From contig NZ_CP013480.3 of assembly GCF_001465545.3 (NCBI RefSeq), forward strand, positions 3,968,001 through 4,032,000: a stretch of 64,000 bases of DNA, in the 5' to 3' direction. The position numbers and the translations under genes are program-made. Of this stretch, positions 1-8,135 are shown piece by piece. The notes under the pieces were generated by a model, which searched no databases, was not told the DNA's origin, and saw only the letters and a list, made by a program, of their open reading frames with translations. The stretch is from Pandoraea norimbergensis (GTDB lineage Bacteria > Pseudomonadota > Gammaproteobacteria > Burkholderiales > Burkholderiaceae). Every line of letters starts with the position of its first letter. Position 1 is the first letter of the stretch.

Positions 1-2
1 CG

Positions 3-308
3 GCGATCAAACCACTTGCCGTGCGGCTCGTCCATCAATGCCATCGCGCCGTACGTATTCCGATTATCGGCTGCGGCGGCATCGAGACGGCGGAGGATGC
101 CGTCGAATTCATGCTCGCTGGCGCCACAGCCGTGCAAGTGGGTACGGCATCGTTTCGCGATCCGGCCGCGATGGGCCATATCGTCGACGGCCTCGCCGCG
201 TATTGCGCGCAGCACCAGATCGACAAGCTCGCGGCACTCACGGGGGCCGTCGCCCTCGACGCCCAGCTCACCGATCGCTGGCTGCGCTTTGCCCAGCAGT
301 CCGGGTGA
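3..308 (+). CDS. dihydroorotate dehydrogenase-like protein, C-terminal part (5' end outside window)
   Basis: The frame is open from the window edge to the TGA at 306-308, so only about the last 101 residues are visible. They begin [11 protein letters not shown] and include [18 protein letters not shown] and the FMN-phosphate-binding stretch [13 protein letters not shown]. This is the C-terminal half of a TIM-barrel flavoprotein of the PyrD family, most like the class 1B (cytosolic, NAD-linked) enzymes that oxidise dihydroorotate to orotate. A dihydropyrimidine dehydrogenase PreA subunit is the main alternative, because the next gene is a carbamoylase-type hydrolase, but the visible motif spacing fits PyrD better. 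The partner electron-transfer subunit, if any, would lie upstream of the window. Confidence 0.75.
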   Translation, partial: AIKPLAVRLVHQCHRAVRIPIIGCGGIETAEDAVEFMLAGATAVQVGTASFRDPAAMGHIVDGLAAYCAQHQIDKLAALTGAVALDAQLTDRWLRFAQQSG

Positions 309-432
309 CAGGGGACCGATACGCACGCCTTCGCGATGTTTTGCCGGGCGTGCGTTGCTCATCGCCATCGATCGATGGCAGTGAGCCGCGATCCCCTTCC
401 CCATTGATTTCGTCATTGCAGAAAACACGCTC

Positions 433-1695
433 ATGAGTCTTACCGCGCTGGCCTCGCTGGCCGATCAACTTTTCAACGACCTGCGCCGTCTCGGCGACGA
501 TGGTGTCGGCATCTCTCGCGACAGCTATGGTGCAGGCGAGAACGCTGCGGCGTCGTATCTGACCGAATGGGCCGGTCATCAGGGGCTGACGGTCACGCGT
601 GATCGCGCGGCCAATCTGATCTTCTCCCTGCCGGCCGATGCCGGTGAACGCGACAACCTGCCTGCTACGTGGATCGGCTCGCACCTCGACTCCGTGCCGC
701 AAGGCGGCAACTACGACGGCATGGCCGGCATCATTGCGGGCCTGTTATGTCTTGTCGAACAGCAACGTAGCGGCCGCCCGACGGCGACGCCGGTGCGCGT
801 ACTCGCGTTGCGTGGCGAAGAAAGCGCGTGGTTCGGGAAAGCCTACATGGGGTCCGGCGCGCTGTTCGGCAAACTGAGCGACGCCGATCTGGCGATGCCG
901 CATCGCACGCATGGACGCCCGCTCGGCGAGTGCATGGCCGAAGCCGGTGCCGATGTCGATGCGATTCGTGAAGGGGCGATGCTCTTCGATGCGGCGCGCG
1001 CCAAAGCGTGGCTGGAACTGCATATCGAACAAGGGCCGGTGATGATTGCCCGCGACATGCCGGTGGCCATCGTGCCCGGCATTCGCGGCAATGTGCGCCA
1101 CAACCGTGTGTCGTGCGTGGGAGAGGCGGGGCACTCGGGCGCGGTGCCGCGCTGGCTGCGACACGATGCGATGTTTGCCGTTGCCGATCTCATCACCCGG
1201 CTCGATGAACACTGGCGTGCCCTGCTGGAGCGCGGCATCGATCTCGTAGTGACGACAGGTATTGTCGGCACCGATCCGGCCGAACATGCCATCTCGCGCA
1301 TTCCGGGGCGCGTGGACTTCAGCCTCGAAGTGCGCAGTCAGAGCGCCGATACGCTCGACGTGTTCTATGAGTTGATGCGCACCGAATGCCGCGCCATTGA
1401 GCGTGATCGCGGCGTGCAGTTCGTGTTCGACCGGCGGCTGGCATCCGCACCGGCGATCATGGATGCGCAGGTGTCATCGTTGCTCACTGATGCTTGCCGT
1501 GCGCTCGACCTGCCGCAAGAGCGCGTGCCAAGCGGCGCGGGTCACGACGCCGCGATCTTCGCCAATGCAGGTATTCCAAGCGGGATGGTGTTCGTGCGTA
1601 ACGCGAACGGTTCGCACAATCCGCATGAAGCCATGGACATCGATGACTTCATGCGGGGGGTGGAAGTGCTCGAAGCGACGACGCATCGCCTCTGA
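433..1695 (+). CDS. Zn-dependent M20 hydrolase, hydantoinase/carbamoylase family
   Basis: A 420-residue cytosolic amidohydrolase of the family containing N-carbamoyl-L-amino-acid hydrolase, beta-ureidopropionase and allantoate amidohydrolase. Metal-ligand motifs are visible: GSHLDSVP (His84, Asp86), GNYDG (Asp95), RGEES (Glu130-131), LHIEQGPV and, near the C-terminus, NGSHNPHEAMD. The RHDAMFAVADLI stretch is in the dimerisation/lid domain. Full length for the family (about 410-420). It lies 124 bp behind a dihydroorotate/dihydropyrimidine dehydrogenase-like gene, so a role in pyrimidine or hydantoin nitrogen salvage is a reasonable inference. Exact substrate cannot be read from sequence: residues normally EEG(S/C)RF are EESAWF here, a subgroup variant. 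Confidence 0.85.
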   Translation: MSLTALASLADQLFNDLRRLGDDGVGISRDSYGAGENAAASYLTEWAGHQGLTVTRDRAANLIFSLPADAGERDNLPATWIGSHLDSVPQGGNYDGMAGIIAGLLCLVEQQRSGRPTATPVRVLALRGEESAWFGKAYMGSGALFGKLSDADLAMPHRTHGRPLGECMAEAGADVDAIREGAMLFDAARAKAWLELHIEQGPVMIARDMPVAIVPGIRGNVRHNRVSCVGEAGHSGAVPRWLRHDAMFAVADLITRLDEHWRALLERGIDLVVTTGIVGTDPAEHAISRIPGRVDFSLEVRSQSADTLDVFYELMRTECRAIERDRGVQFVFDRRLASAPAIMDAQVSSLLTDACRALDLPQERVPSGAGHDAAIFANAGIPSGMVFVRNANGSHNPHEAMDIDDFMRGVEVLEATTHRL

Positions 1696-1717
1696 ACCCT
1701 ACGACCAAGCGCTGCGC

Positions 1718-3178
1718 TTACGGTGCCAGCGCAATCACCTCGGCAACGGCGGCGGTCAGCTTCTTCGCGTAGGGCACGTGCAGGAATTCGTTCGGACCGT
1801 GGGCATTCGACTTCGGTCCGAGCACGCCGCACACCATGAACTGCGCGCTCGGGAAACCCGCTTGCAACGTGTTCATCAGCGGAATCGTGCCGCCCTGCCC
1901 GATGAAAGCCACGTCCTCACCGTAGTGGCGTTGCGACGCGGTGTTCAGCGCAGATGACAACCACGGCGCCACTTCCGGCGCATCCCAGCCGGACGCCGCA
2001 CCGGCATCCGACTTGAACGTCACCTTCGCGTTGTACGGCGGGTCGAATTCGAGCAACGCCTTGAGTTCGGCCACCGCCTGCGCGGCATCGATCAGCGGCG
2101 GCAGGCGCAGCGACAGCTTGAATGCCGTGCGCGGACGCAGCACGTTGCCTGCATCGGCCAGTGCCGGCAGACCCGCTGCCCCGGTCACCGACAACGACGG
2201 GCGCCACGTCGAGTTCAACAGCGCTTCCTTCGGATCGGTGGTGGTCGGCAGCACCGACAGACCATCCTGACCGCAGGCCCACGGCATCTTCTTCCAGACG
2301 TCGTCGCCGAGAATCGCCGCGGTCGCTTCGGCCTCTTTCAGGCGTTGCAGCGGGATCGGGCTGTGAAATCCCTTGGGCAACACGTTGCCGGTACCCGCGT
2401 CTTCGAGCCGCTCGAAAAGCTGACGCATGATGCGAAAGCTCGACGGCGCGATACCGCCATAGCCGCCCGAGTGAATGCCCTCGTCGAGCACCTGCACTTC
2501 CAGACTGCCCGAGATCAGGCCGCGCAGCGACGTGGTCAGCCACAACTGGTCGTAGTTACCGGCACCGGAATCCAGACAGACCACCAGACTCACCTTGCCC
2601 AGCCGATCGCGCAACGCATCGACATATGGCAGCAAGTCGTAGCTGCCCGACTCTTCGCACGTCTCGATCAAGCCGACGCAGCGCGGGCGTTCCACACCTT
2701 GCGCATCGAGCGCGGCGAGCGCCGTCACGCTGGCGTAGATGGCATAACCATCATCCGCACCGCCACGGCCATAGAGCTTGCCGTCTTCGAACTTGGGCGT
2801 CCACGGGCCAAGGTCTTTGCGCCAGCCATCGAATTCCGGCTGCTTGTCCAGGTGACCATAGAGCACGATGGTTTCATCGCTGCCCGAGCGCGTGGCCGGT
2901 GCTTCGAAGAAGATCACCGGCGTGCGGCCTTCGAGACGAATCACTTCGAGCTTGAGTCCCTTCACGGGCTGACGTTCGGCCCATTGGGCAGCGTCGCGCA
3001 CGACGCGGTCGATATAGCCGTTGCGTGCCCAGTCGGCATCGAAGCCCGGGCTCTTGGCAGGGACGGCGATGTAGTCGGTGAGAGCGTGCAGGATTTCGTC
3101 GTTCCACTTGCGTTCGACGAATTCACGCAAAGCGGCCGTGTCGAGCAACGGCTGGGTCGAGGTGACGGAGTCGTTCAT
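1718..3178 (-). CDS. M20 family dipeptidase / metallopeptidase
   Basis: A 486-residue M20 peptidase. The dinuclear zinc site is intact: VLYGHLDKQPEFDGW (His109, Asp111), GRGGADDGYA (Asp142-143) and ETCEESGS (Glu175-176); a further acidic metal-ligand motif, CLDSGAG, follows. This layout matches carnosinase/PepV-like cytosolic dipeptidases. Start chosen at the ATG at 3178 because GAGGA lies 8 nt upstream; the frame continues upstream without a better site. It is convergent with the carbamoylase-type hydrolase (22 bp between stops), so the two are not an operon. A GACCGG/CCGGTC dyad about 125 bp upstream of the start may be an operator. Substrate unknown. Confidence 0.85.
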   Translation of the reverse strand: MNDSVTSTQPLLDTAALREFVERKWNDEILHALTDYIAVPAKSPGFDADWARNGYIDRVVRDAAQWAERQPVKGLKLEVIRLEGRTPVIFFEAPATRSGSDETIVLYGHLDKQPEFDGWRKDLGPWTPKFEDGKLYGRGGADDGYAIYASVTALAALDAQGVERPRCVGLIETCEESGSYDLLPYVDALRDRLGKVSLVVCLDSGAGNYDQLWLTTSLRGLISGSLEVQVLDEGIHSGGYGGIAPSSFRIMRQLFERLEDAGTGNVLPKGFHSPIPLQRLKEAEATAAILGDDVWKKMPWACGQDGLSVLPTTTDPKEALLNSTWRPSLSVTGAAGLPALADAGNVLRPRTAFKLSLRLPPLIDAAQAVAELKALLEFDPPYNAKVTFKSDAGAASGWDAPEVAPWLSSALNTASQRHYGEDVAFIGQGGTIPLMNTLQAGFPSAQFMVCGVLGPKSNAHGPNEFLHVPYAKKLTAAVAEVIALAP

Positions 3179-3303
3179 GGGGGGTCCTCGGAGGGTGTCC
3201 TTGGCGGATCGAGTGTCTCGGGTGCGCAAGTGCGCCAGTGCTGTCAGCGTCGCTCGCGAGCGAGCGGCATGGCGTCATGATAGCCATTCCAGACAAATGT
3301 GGC

Positions 3304-3319
3304 GACCGGTCGGCCGGTC
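3304..3319. promoter_or_regulatory. GC-rich inverted repeat, possible operator
   Basis: Arms GACCGG and CCGGTC separated by TCGG. It sits upstream of the M20 dipeptidase. A closely related perfect palindrome occurs at 31459-31472. Dyads of this kind are typical of TetR-family operators, but no regulator is adjacent. Confidence 0.25.
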
Positions 3320-3374
3320 AGGCGCGTGGGGCGATACCGTCAAGTCATATCGCCGTCAACCGGCCCGGAGGCGG

Positions 3375-3767
3375 TCAGTTGCCGGTCCCCGGCGGGCCAA
3401 AGTGGAAGATGATCTCCCCGGCAGCACCGCTGGCCTTCACGCAGGTGGCAAGTTGGCTGCCCTGCCCCGCGACGTCGAGCGAGTGCTCGGTGTCGGCACT
3501 GTTGCACCGCCAGCTAAAGGTAATGGGCCGCTGGCAGCCGTTTTTCACCTCGTAGCGGTAATTGGTCACGTCGGCGGGCAGCGCGCGAATATTGCCACAG
3601 GCTTGCCCGGCGGCGTCGAGCGGTTCGGCGGCCATTGGCATGACGGGCGGCGGCGGGGCTGGCTGGAGTGGCTGAAGTTGCTGCGCATACGCCGACGCGC
3701 CCGCCATGGCGGCGAGCAGCGCCAGCATCCCCGTAGTCCGAATGTGGTGAAAACGGCCGGCCGGCAT
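3375..3767 (-). CDS. small secreted protein of unknown function, four cysteines
   Basis: A 130-residue protein with a signal peptide (hydrophobic LALLAAMAGASAYA ending at AYA-Q, about residue 28), a proline-rich linker (APPPPVMP) and a C-terminal region with four cysteines, so disulfides in the periplasm are likely. Not recognised. The start at 3767 is favoured because its ATG overlaps the stop of the small membrane-protein gene upstream (TGATG), implying translational coupling. An internal ATG at 3728 would still leave a signal sequence. The two products are probably made together and may act together at the inner membrane. Confidence 0.6.
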   Translation of the reverse strand: MPAGRFHHIRTTGMLALLAAMAGASAYAQQLQPLQPAPPPPVMPMAAEPLDAAGQACGNIRALPADVTNYRYEVKNGCQRPITFSWRCNSADTEHSLDVAGQGSQLATCVKASGAAGEIIFHFGPPGTGN

Positions 3768-3934
3768 CAGATCCAGCGCCACGCGATGGCAACAGCGCCC
3801 ACCGCGACAGCGACCGAAATGGCAATGCCGAACCACGCCAACTGCGCACGCCGTGCCCGGCGGCGGCTCGATTCCGAAGTGTCGTAAAAACGACCCAATC
3901 CGCCCGAATACAACTTTTCCCAGCGAATTTCCAT
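3767..3934 (-). CDS. small single-pass membrane protein (55 aa), paralogue of the 61-aa protein at 4428-4613
   Basis: Translating 3934 to 3767 gives 55 residues: N-terminus MEIRWEKLYSGGLGRFY, a basic stretch SSRRRARR (residues 23-30), then one hydrophobic helix (about 34-52) ending AIAWRWI. GAGGTG lies 5 nt before the ATG. Its stop overlaps the ATG of the secreted protein gene (TGATG). The N-terminus and the Gln-Leu before the helix match the 61-residue protein at 4428-4613 (shared pattern M-x-I-R-W-x-K-x-Y-S-x-G-x-G), so these are diverged duplicates. Positive-inside rule suggests N-terminus in the cytoplasm. Function unknown. Confidence 0.7.
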   Translation of the reverse strand: MEIRWEKLYSGGLGRFYDTSESSRRRARRAQLAWFGIAISVAVAVGAVAIAWRWI

Positions 3935-4427
3935 GGCGCACCTCACAAATCAAACGAACCGGCCCGCAATGCTTTTCTTTTCTTCTTTATCGAAAATTTA
4001 GAGACGCAAGGCAATTCGGACAAATCCTCAGAACCAACTACCTTGAATTCCTACATCCCGATGTCGCTTCAAGATGTCACTATTCCGGGGGAATTGCAAT
4101 AGCGTCAACTTACAGGATGCCGCGCCAAAACGACGTCAGCCGACGTTTATCACGATGAGTGAAAACGTGCTTCACGCGGGATTGCGATTGTTTCCAATGG
4201 ATTTTTTACGGTTTTGGGGCGCGAGTGCTATTCAACCCCTTCGACACTTCAAACATCTGTAACAAAACGTTTCAAAACGGCACGAGCGTTCGCTTTGATT
4301 CGTTTGAAGTGGCAGGCGCAGGCAATCCGCCTGTGGGGGCGGGTGCGCTCAAATCAGAAGGGGAATGCAACGATGCGCGGCAAGCCGTCGGAAGGCGGTG
4401 CCGCGCGCGAAAGGAAGATGGGGGACT
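3935..4427. other. AT-richer intergenic region without a supported gene
   Basis: About 490 bp between the two paralogous small-protein genes, clearly poorer in GC than its surroundings (runs such as TTTTCTTTTCTTC near 3973). It should contain the promoter of the 3934-3375 pair. Open frames here have no SD, no recognisable domain and poor codon use for this genome, so none is called. Confidence 0.5.
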
Positions 4428-4613
4428 TTAGCGCCCTAGGAAGGCCGCACCAATTGACAGGAGAACGAATCCGCCGACACTACAGGCGATCGCTACCGCC
4501 AGAAGGCGTTGAAAGAGTTGCTCGCGCTCAATGGCGCTGCGGTTCGAACGGGGTTGAATGTGATGAACCGAACCCCATCCACTCGAATACACTTTTTTCC
4601 AACGGATGTGCAT
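4428..4613 (-). CDS. small single-pass membrane protein (61 aa), paralogue of the 55-aa protein at 3767-3934
   Basis: The N-terminus MHIRWKKVYSSGWGS aligns with MEIRWEKLYSGGLGR of the protein at 3767-3934, and both continue with a charged linker, a Gln-Leu and one hydrophobic C-terminal helix (here about residues 38-57). GAGG lies 8 nt upstream of the ATG at 4613. No family recognised. Two tandem perfect palindromes lie 233-267 nt upstream (4846-4880), so a specific regulator is possible. Conservation of the soluble N-terminal motif between the copies is the best evidence that both are real. Confidence 0.7.
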   Translation of the reverse strand: MHIRWKKVYSSGWGSVHHIQPRSNRSAIEREQLFQRLLAVAIACSVGGFVLLSIGAAFLGR

Positions 4614-5073
4614 AAGTAACCTCGCGTTGTTTAGTGCTCGTGGCCTTTCCCATCACCGACTCCCTGATATCGGAATCGACGGGACGCAGGGCTAGTATGC
4701 GCTTCGCAAGAAAGTCGTAAACCCCTTATCGGTGTTGCGTCGCCACAAGAAAACCACCCGCTTCGATCGTTTTTCGAGACGAAAAAAGACCTCGCTGAAA
4801 AGCGATCGAATGACGCGAAACCGGATTTTTGACCAAGAGTGTCAATGCGACACTTTGTCGCAGGTGCGACACTTTGTCGCGCAACCCGCATGAATGGCGG
4901 AACCACGAGAAATGACAGGGGTGCGCGCGGTCATCGCGACACGCGGCATGCCGCACGATGAAATTCGGGGCGTGGTGGCAGTTGCGGCAGGTGATCCGGC
5001 GAACCGAATCACTTAGTGCGCCGCAACATCAAATGTTTGAATAAAGCATCAACACCGGGTAAATCCGGAGCGA
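4614..5073. other. AT-richer intergenic region with tandem palindromes
   Basis: About 460 bp between a minus-strand 93-aa gene and the 61-aa small membrane-protein gene. It holds the twin dyad at 4846-4880. Minus-strand open frames (about 76-91 residues) lack SDs and protein-like composition and are not called. Confidence 0.5.
4846..4880. promoter_or_regulatory. two tandem perfect palindromes, likely regulator binding sites
   Basis: TGCGACACTTTGTCGCA at 4846-4862 and the same dyad again at 4865-4880, 19 bp centre to centre. Each is GCGACA-CTT-TGTCGC; read across the junction they also form TGTCGC-AGGT-GCGACA. Paired identical dyads well upstream of a gene are typical of activator sites such as sigma54 enhancer elements, but I found no convincing -24/-12 promoter between here and 4613. 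Confidence 0.45.
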
Positions 5074-5355
5074 TCACTCGCCGAAGGGGTTCTTCACTTG
5101 CCGGGCGGGGGCGTCGGCGACGGGCTCAGCATGTTCCGGCAGCTTGCCGGCCGATAGCGTCTCCACCACGGCGTCGAGTACCGCCTTCAGGGCCTGCGCT
5201 TGCCGCAGCCCTTGCGCATCGCGGCGAATCGTCAGACTTCCAAAGATGGCAACGTTGTCCGTATGGTTCTCGACATTGAGCTCACCGAGCGAGAGCGCAT
5301 CGGCGTCGTTGGCGAACGGGTGAAAGGTTGTGCTGGCCGGGGACGAAGCGGTCAT
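5074..5355 (-). CDS. conserved hypothetical protein (93 aa)
   Basis: Short soluble protein with no signal or membrane segment: a beta-like segment LSLGELNVENHTDNVAIFGSL-containing core (about residues 22-45), a helical region rich in Leu/Ala (about 50-75) and a polar tail ending VKNPFGE. I recognise the pattern as a conserved hypothetical found in Burkholderiaceae but know no function. Start at 5355 has AGGAG 6 nt upstream; an in-frame start further upstream is not supported. It lies 30 bp behind the secreted nuclease gene on the same strand, so the two are probably co-transcribed. Confidence 0.65.
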   Translation of the reverse strand: MTASSPASTTFHPFANDADALSLGELNVENHTDNVAIFGSLTIRRDAQGLRQAQALKAVLDAVVETLSAGKLPEHAEPVADAPARQVKNPFGE

Positions 5356-5385
5356 CGAAGACTCCTGTGTCGGGGGAAACATCGG

Positions 5386-6297
5386 TTAGCGAATGATCGT
5401 GCGCAAAAAATCGAGCACCGTCTGCACTTCTCGGTACGAAGGCACCTCGGGGTCACGCTTGCGTTTGCCGCCCCCCGCAGCCTTGGGCGTCGGCAGGCGC
5501 ATCGCGGTGGCTTTCACCGAGGCCGGCATGCCGGGAAAGAAGTCGATACCTGCCAACTTCTCCAGTTCCGCCACGCTCACTACCGAATAGTCGCCGGTTG
5601 CTTCGTTGGCGACAAGGTAGGCGCCGGCCTGTCGCCGCTTTGGGTCGTAGACCACCTTATAGAGCTGCGTCGGCACCATCACCCGGTTACCGATCTGCGT
5701 GATCGATTGCCCTTTGTAGAGCGGCCCCGTGATCACGAACAACTCGCCACGGTCCTTTGCCAATGTCCGAACACTCGACTCGATGCCTGCCCAGAGATAG
5801 CGATTGTTCTCGCTGTTCTGCGGCACCATGTTCGACAGCGAAAAGCTCTCCGATTGGGCGCGTGCGTCGGGCATATCTGCCGACGGCGCCATGTGCCCCC
5901 GGTCGTATCCCGAGCTACGGTAATCGCGCAATTCGGCGCGCTCGCTGGCAGGCAAATTCGATTCGGCGTGGAAGTTGTTGACGCGGGTCATCTCGCGCGC
6001 GTCGGCCAGCCGGTCGCGCGTGAGATGTTCGGCCGACCAGAGCGGTGTACGGGTGACGCCCGAGTGCATCACACCGAACGCACTGAAGCACACTTCACGT
6101 GCCGCTCGCGTCATCGACGTGTTGGTGATATCGGGTGCGGTGCCCGAAAAGTAGTGATCGCCGCAGGCGGTCGCCGCGGCAAACGCGTTGCCGGAGATCG
6201 CGAAAAGAGGGCTGACTGCGAGTGTTGCCAATTGCCGGGCCATCGCGCGCAAGCGAGTTGCGCGCACTGCGGTGGCCGTCCGTTCAGACTGCTTCAT
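5386..6297 (-). CDS. secreted DNA/RNA non-specific endonuclease (NUC1/NucA family)
   Basis: 303 residues. An N-terminal hydrophobic segment ending GNAFAAA (about residue 41) indicates export. The beta-beta-alpha-metal active site is present: YDRGHMAPSAD (Asp132, Arg133, Gly134, catalytic His135) and the Mg-binding Asn in MVPQNSENNRYLW (Asn161). Such enzymes cleave single- and double-stranded DNA and RNA without sequence preference and normally act outside the cytoplasm, for nucleotide scavenging or DNA turnover. Four to five cysteines in the mature part suggest disulfides. No immunity gene is visible, which argues for simple export rather than a toxin. It heads a probable two-gene unit with the 93-aa protein. 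Confidence 0.88.
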   Translation of the reverse strand: MKQSERTATAVRATRLRAMARQLATLAVSPLFAISGNAFAAATACGDHYFSGTAPDITNTSMTRAAREVCFSAFGVMHSGVTRTPLWSAEHLTRDRLADAREMTRVNNFHAESNLPASERAELRDYRSSGYDRGHMAPSADMPDARAQSESFSLSNMVPQNSENNRYLWAGIESSVRTLAKDRGELFVITGPLYKGQSITQIGNRVMVPTQLYKVVYDPKRRQAGAYLVANEATGDYSVVSVAELEKLAGIDFFPGMPASVKATAMRLPTPKAAGGGKRKRDPEVPSYREVQTVLDFLRTIIR

Positions 6298-6345
6298 CGC
6301 ACTACTTACGGTAAGACTTGGGGGTGCGATTGTATCGGAGGAACA

Positions 6346-6504
6346 CTATTCGGGGGACACGTTTCCCACGCCATAGGCGGCGCATTGCAGTGTCTGGGCC
6401 GGTGCGAGATTGCCGCACTCGTCGGCTTGCGCGCTCGGCACGTCCCCCTGTTCCAGCAGGAAGAGGCAGAGCAACAGCGCAAGCATGGCGAGCAATGTTT
6501 TCAT
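6346..6504 (-). CDS. small secreted or membrane-anchored protein (52 aa)
   Basis: Begins MKTLLAMLALLLCLFLLEQG, a signal-peptide-like segment, followed by a short tail with two cysteines (ECGNLAPAQTLQC). Start placed at 6504 where the hydrophobic core begins; the SD is weak (GGTG 5 nt upstream). The cysteine pair may form a small disulfide loop in the periplasm. Not recognised. Confidence 0.45.
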   Translation of the reverse strand: MKTLLAMLALLLCLFLLEQGDVPSAQADECGNLAPAQTLQCAAYGVGNVSPE

Positions 6505-6632
6505 CGCGGCACCTGAGTCGGGATGCCGCATTGTATGCGTGGACACTGACGGCAAACCTGTCTGAAACCCGCGAAATTGTTTCCTTTCGTTACTTTAGGG
6601 ATAGCGGAGCGTCCGGGAGGACGCTCGCGTTC

Positions 6633-7277
6633 TCAGGACTTCGGCACGTCGCCACGCTGCGCGACGAGCGTGGCCATCGGCTCGCTCAACGGCCCTTGAG
6701 CGCGAAGCCCTTCGACCACGCCAACGCGGTCTGCCATGGCCCGGTTTTGCGTCGCCTTGAACTTGCCTTCGATGCGACGAATCGGAATTTCCACGCCGAC
6801 AATCGCACGCAGCATGCCGTCGATGAAGTCGGCCGGCGCATCTTCCACCGCCCACGGCGCAGGCCTGCCCTGCTCTTGCGACGTTGTGAGATCGCCGACC
6901 AACCGGCGGACCCACGCGGCGTCGTCAATCAAACGTGGCTTGCCCCAGACATGCACGGCGGCGTAGTTCCACGTTGGCACCACCTTGCCGTGCTCGGCCT
7001 TGGCCGCGTACCACGACGGCGTGATGTAGGCCTGTGCACCGGTGAATGCCACCAGACAATCGTCGACGTCGTTCAACGTCGGACCGTGCGGATTGGCGCG
7101 TGCCAGATGGGCACGCAGCGTGCCGAACTCGCCTTCATCGGGATAGATCAGGAACGGGATCGGATCGGCCACCAGCCCGAGCGCACCGGCACTCACGAGC
7201 AGGCCAAGCGGATTGGCGCGAATCAGGTCGTGCATGGCCTCGGGGCGATCGTCGGCAAAGGCGGCGGGTAGATACAT
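6633..7277 (-). CDS. FMN-binding negative transcriptional regulator, PaiB family
   Basis: 214 residues with the PaiB/split-barrel pattern: N-terminal MYLPAAFADDRPEAMHDLI, LRAHLARANPH, ITPSWYAAK and the diagnostic VPTWNYAAVHVWGKP, ending with KFKATQNR. Family members bind FMN and were first described as repressors of sporulation and protease genes in Bacillus; in proteobacteria the role is undefined and may be enzymatic. Start at 7277 has GGAG 6 nt upstream; a TTG six codons upstream is weaker. Stands alone on the minus strand. Confidence 0.85.
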   Translation of the reverse strand: MYLPAAFADDRPEAMHDLIRANPLGLLVSAGALGLVADPIPFLIYPDEGEFGTLRAHLARANPHGPTLNDVDDCLVAFTGAQAYITPSWYAAKAEHGKVVPTWNYAAVHVWGKPRLIDDAAWVRRLVGDLTTSQEQGRPAPWAVEDAPADFIDGMLRAIVGVEIPIRRIEGKFKATQNRAMADRVGVVEGLRAQGPLSEPMATLVAQRGDVPKS

Positions 7278-7472
7278 CGATGACTCCGGACTCAAGCGGT
7301 GGGGATGGAATAACGCTTAGCGTACGCCTACGCGTGGCCCATCGCAAAGACCCAAATTCGATGAATTTTTTGGTACCACCGAGCGGTGGACATGACGCGG
7401 CGGGCGCCCGTTTTCATGACACCCGCCGTGAGGAGATGATGTGCGGCGTCCATCCGACGCCAGCCGTTGGAC

Positions 7473-7508
7473 GTTAGCCGCTAGCGGTTAGCGGCTGGCG
7501 GTTAGCCG
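7473..7508. terminator. GTTAGC-rich hairpin repeats after the DUF2501 gene
   Basis: Imperfect repeats of GTTAGCCGC and GTTAGCGGC that can fold AGCCGC (7476-7481) onto GCGGCT (7491-7496). They lie immediately downstream of the minus-strand gene ending at 7509. There is no clear U-run, so a terminator role is tentative. Confidence 0.35.
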
Positions 7509-8003
7509 TCAGAGAAACGACTTCGCCTGATCGAGCACCTTGTCGCAGACCTGACGCGTGAGTTGCTCCTTGAGTCCGCCGCCGTTCAGATCGACGGTTT
7601 TGCCGTCTGGCGAGGACAGCAGCCCCTTGGCACCATCGAGATAGCCCGGGCTTGCCGCCGCCGAGCCCGACTGCGTGCCGAGCTTGCCGAGCAGCTTGTC
7701 CTTGACGTCCGTCGCCGAACTCAGATTGCCGCCGTTGAGGTAGTTGTTCTTGATACAGAACTGCAACACGCCGGTCGCGTTGCCGATGCTGCCCGACGTC
7801 ATCGAGCTGGCCGAGCCGAGTCCGCCCAGACTGCCGGCCAGACCACCCGAATTAGTACCGCCGGAATTTCCGCCGCCGATGGCGTTCTTCAAAGCGTCGA
7901 GCTGCGCGTGCGCCAGCGTCGGCGCACCGAGTGCCAGCACCAGGGCCGTGCCCATGGCGCCCATCGTGCTCAGGACTGAAAGTCGTTTCGTGCGTCGCGA
8001 CAT
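7509..8003 (-). CDS. DUF2501 family periplasmic protein (YjjA-like)
   Basis: 164 residues. Signal peptide about 1-33 ending THAHA-like (TLAHAQ), then a Gly/Ser-rich linker (GGGNSGGTNSGG) and the conserved DUF2501 core GVLQFCIKNNYL...VKDKLLGKLG with two cysteines (one in LQFC, one in RQVC) likely bonded. Family prototype is E. coli YjjA; function unknown. Stands alone; a hairpin-forming repeat cluster follows the stop. Confidence 0.8.
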   Translation of the reverse strand: MSRRTKRLSVLSTMGAMGTALVLALGAPTLAHAQLDALKNAIGGGNSGGTNSGGLAGSLGGLGSASSMTSGSIGNATGVLQFCIKNNYLNGGNLSSATDVKDKLLGKLGTQSGSAAASPGYLDGAKGLLSSPDGKTVDLNGGGLKEQLTRQVCDKVLDQAKSFL

Positions 8004-8135
8004 ACCAACCTCCGTAATGGCCTAATGGCTTTGACGTGGGAAAGTCCGGCCCACTATAGCAGGCCGGTCTTTCGCCGACGATCTCGCTCATCCTCGCTCA
8101 TCGCGGGAGCTTGTCGCGCCGATCGGGCGCTTCGC

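Noticed and set aside
3853..4158. Plus-strand frame of about 100 codons in the AT-richer gap
   Set aside because: No SD, no domain, antisense to the small-protein gene at its 5' part, and amino-acid composition not protein-like.
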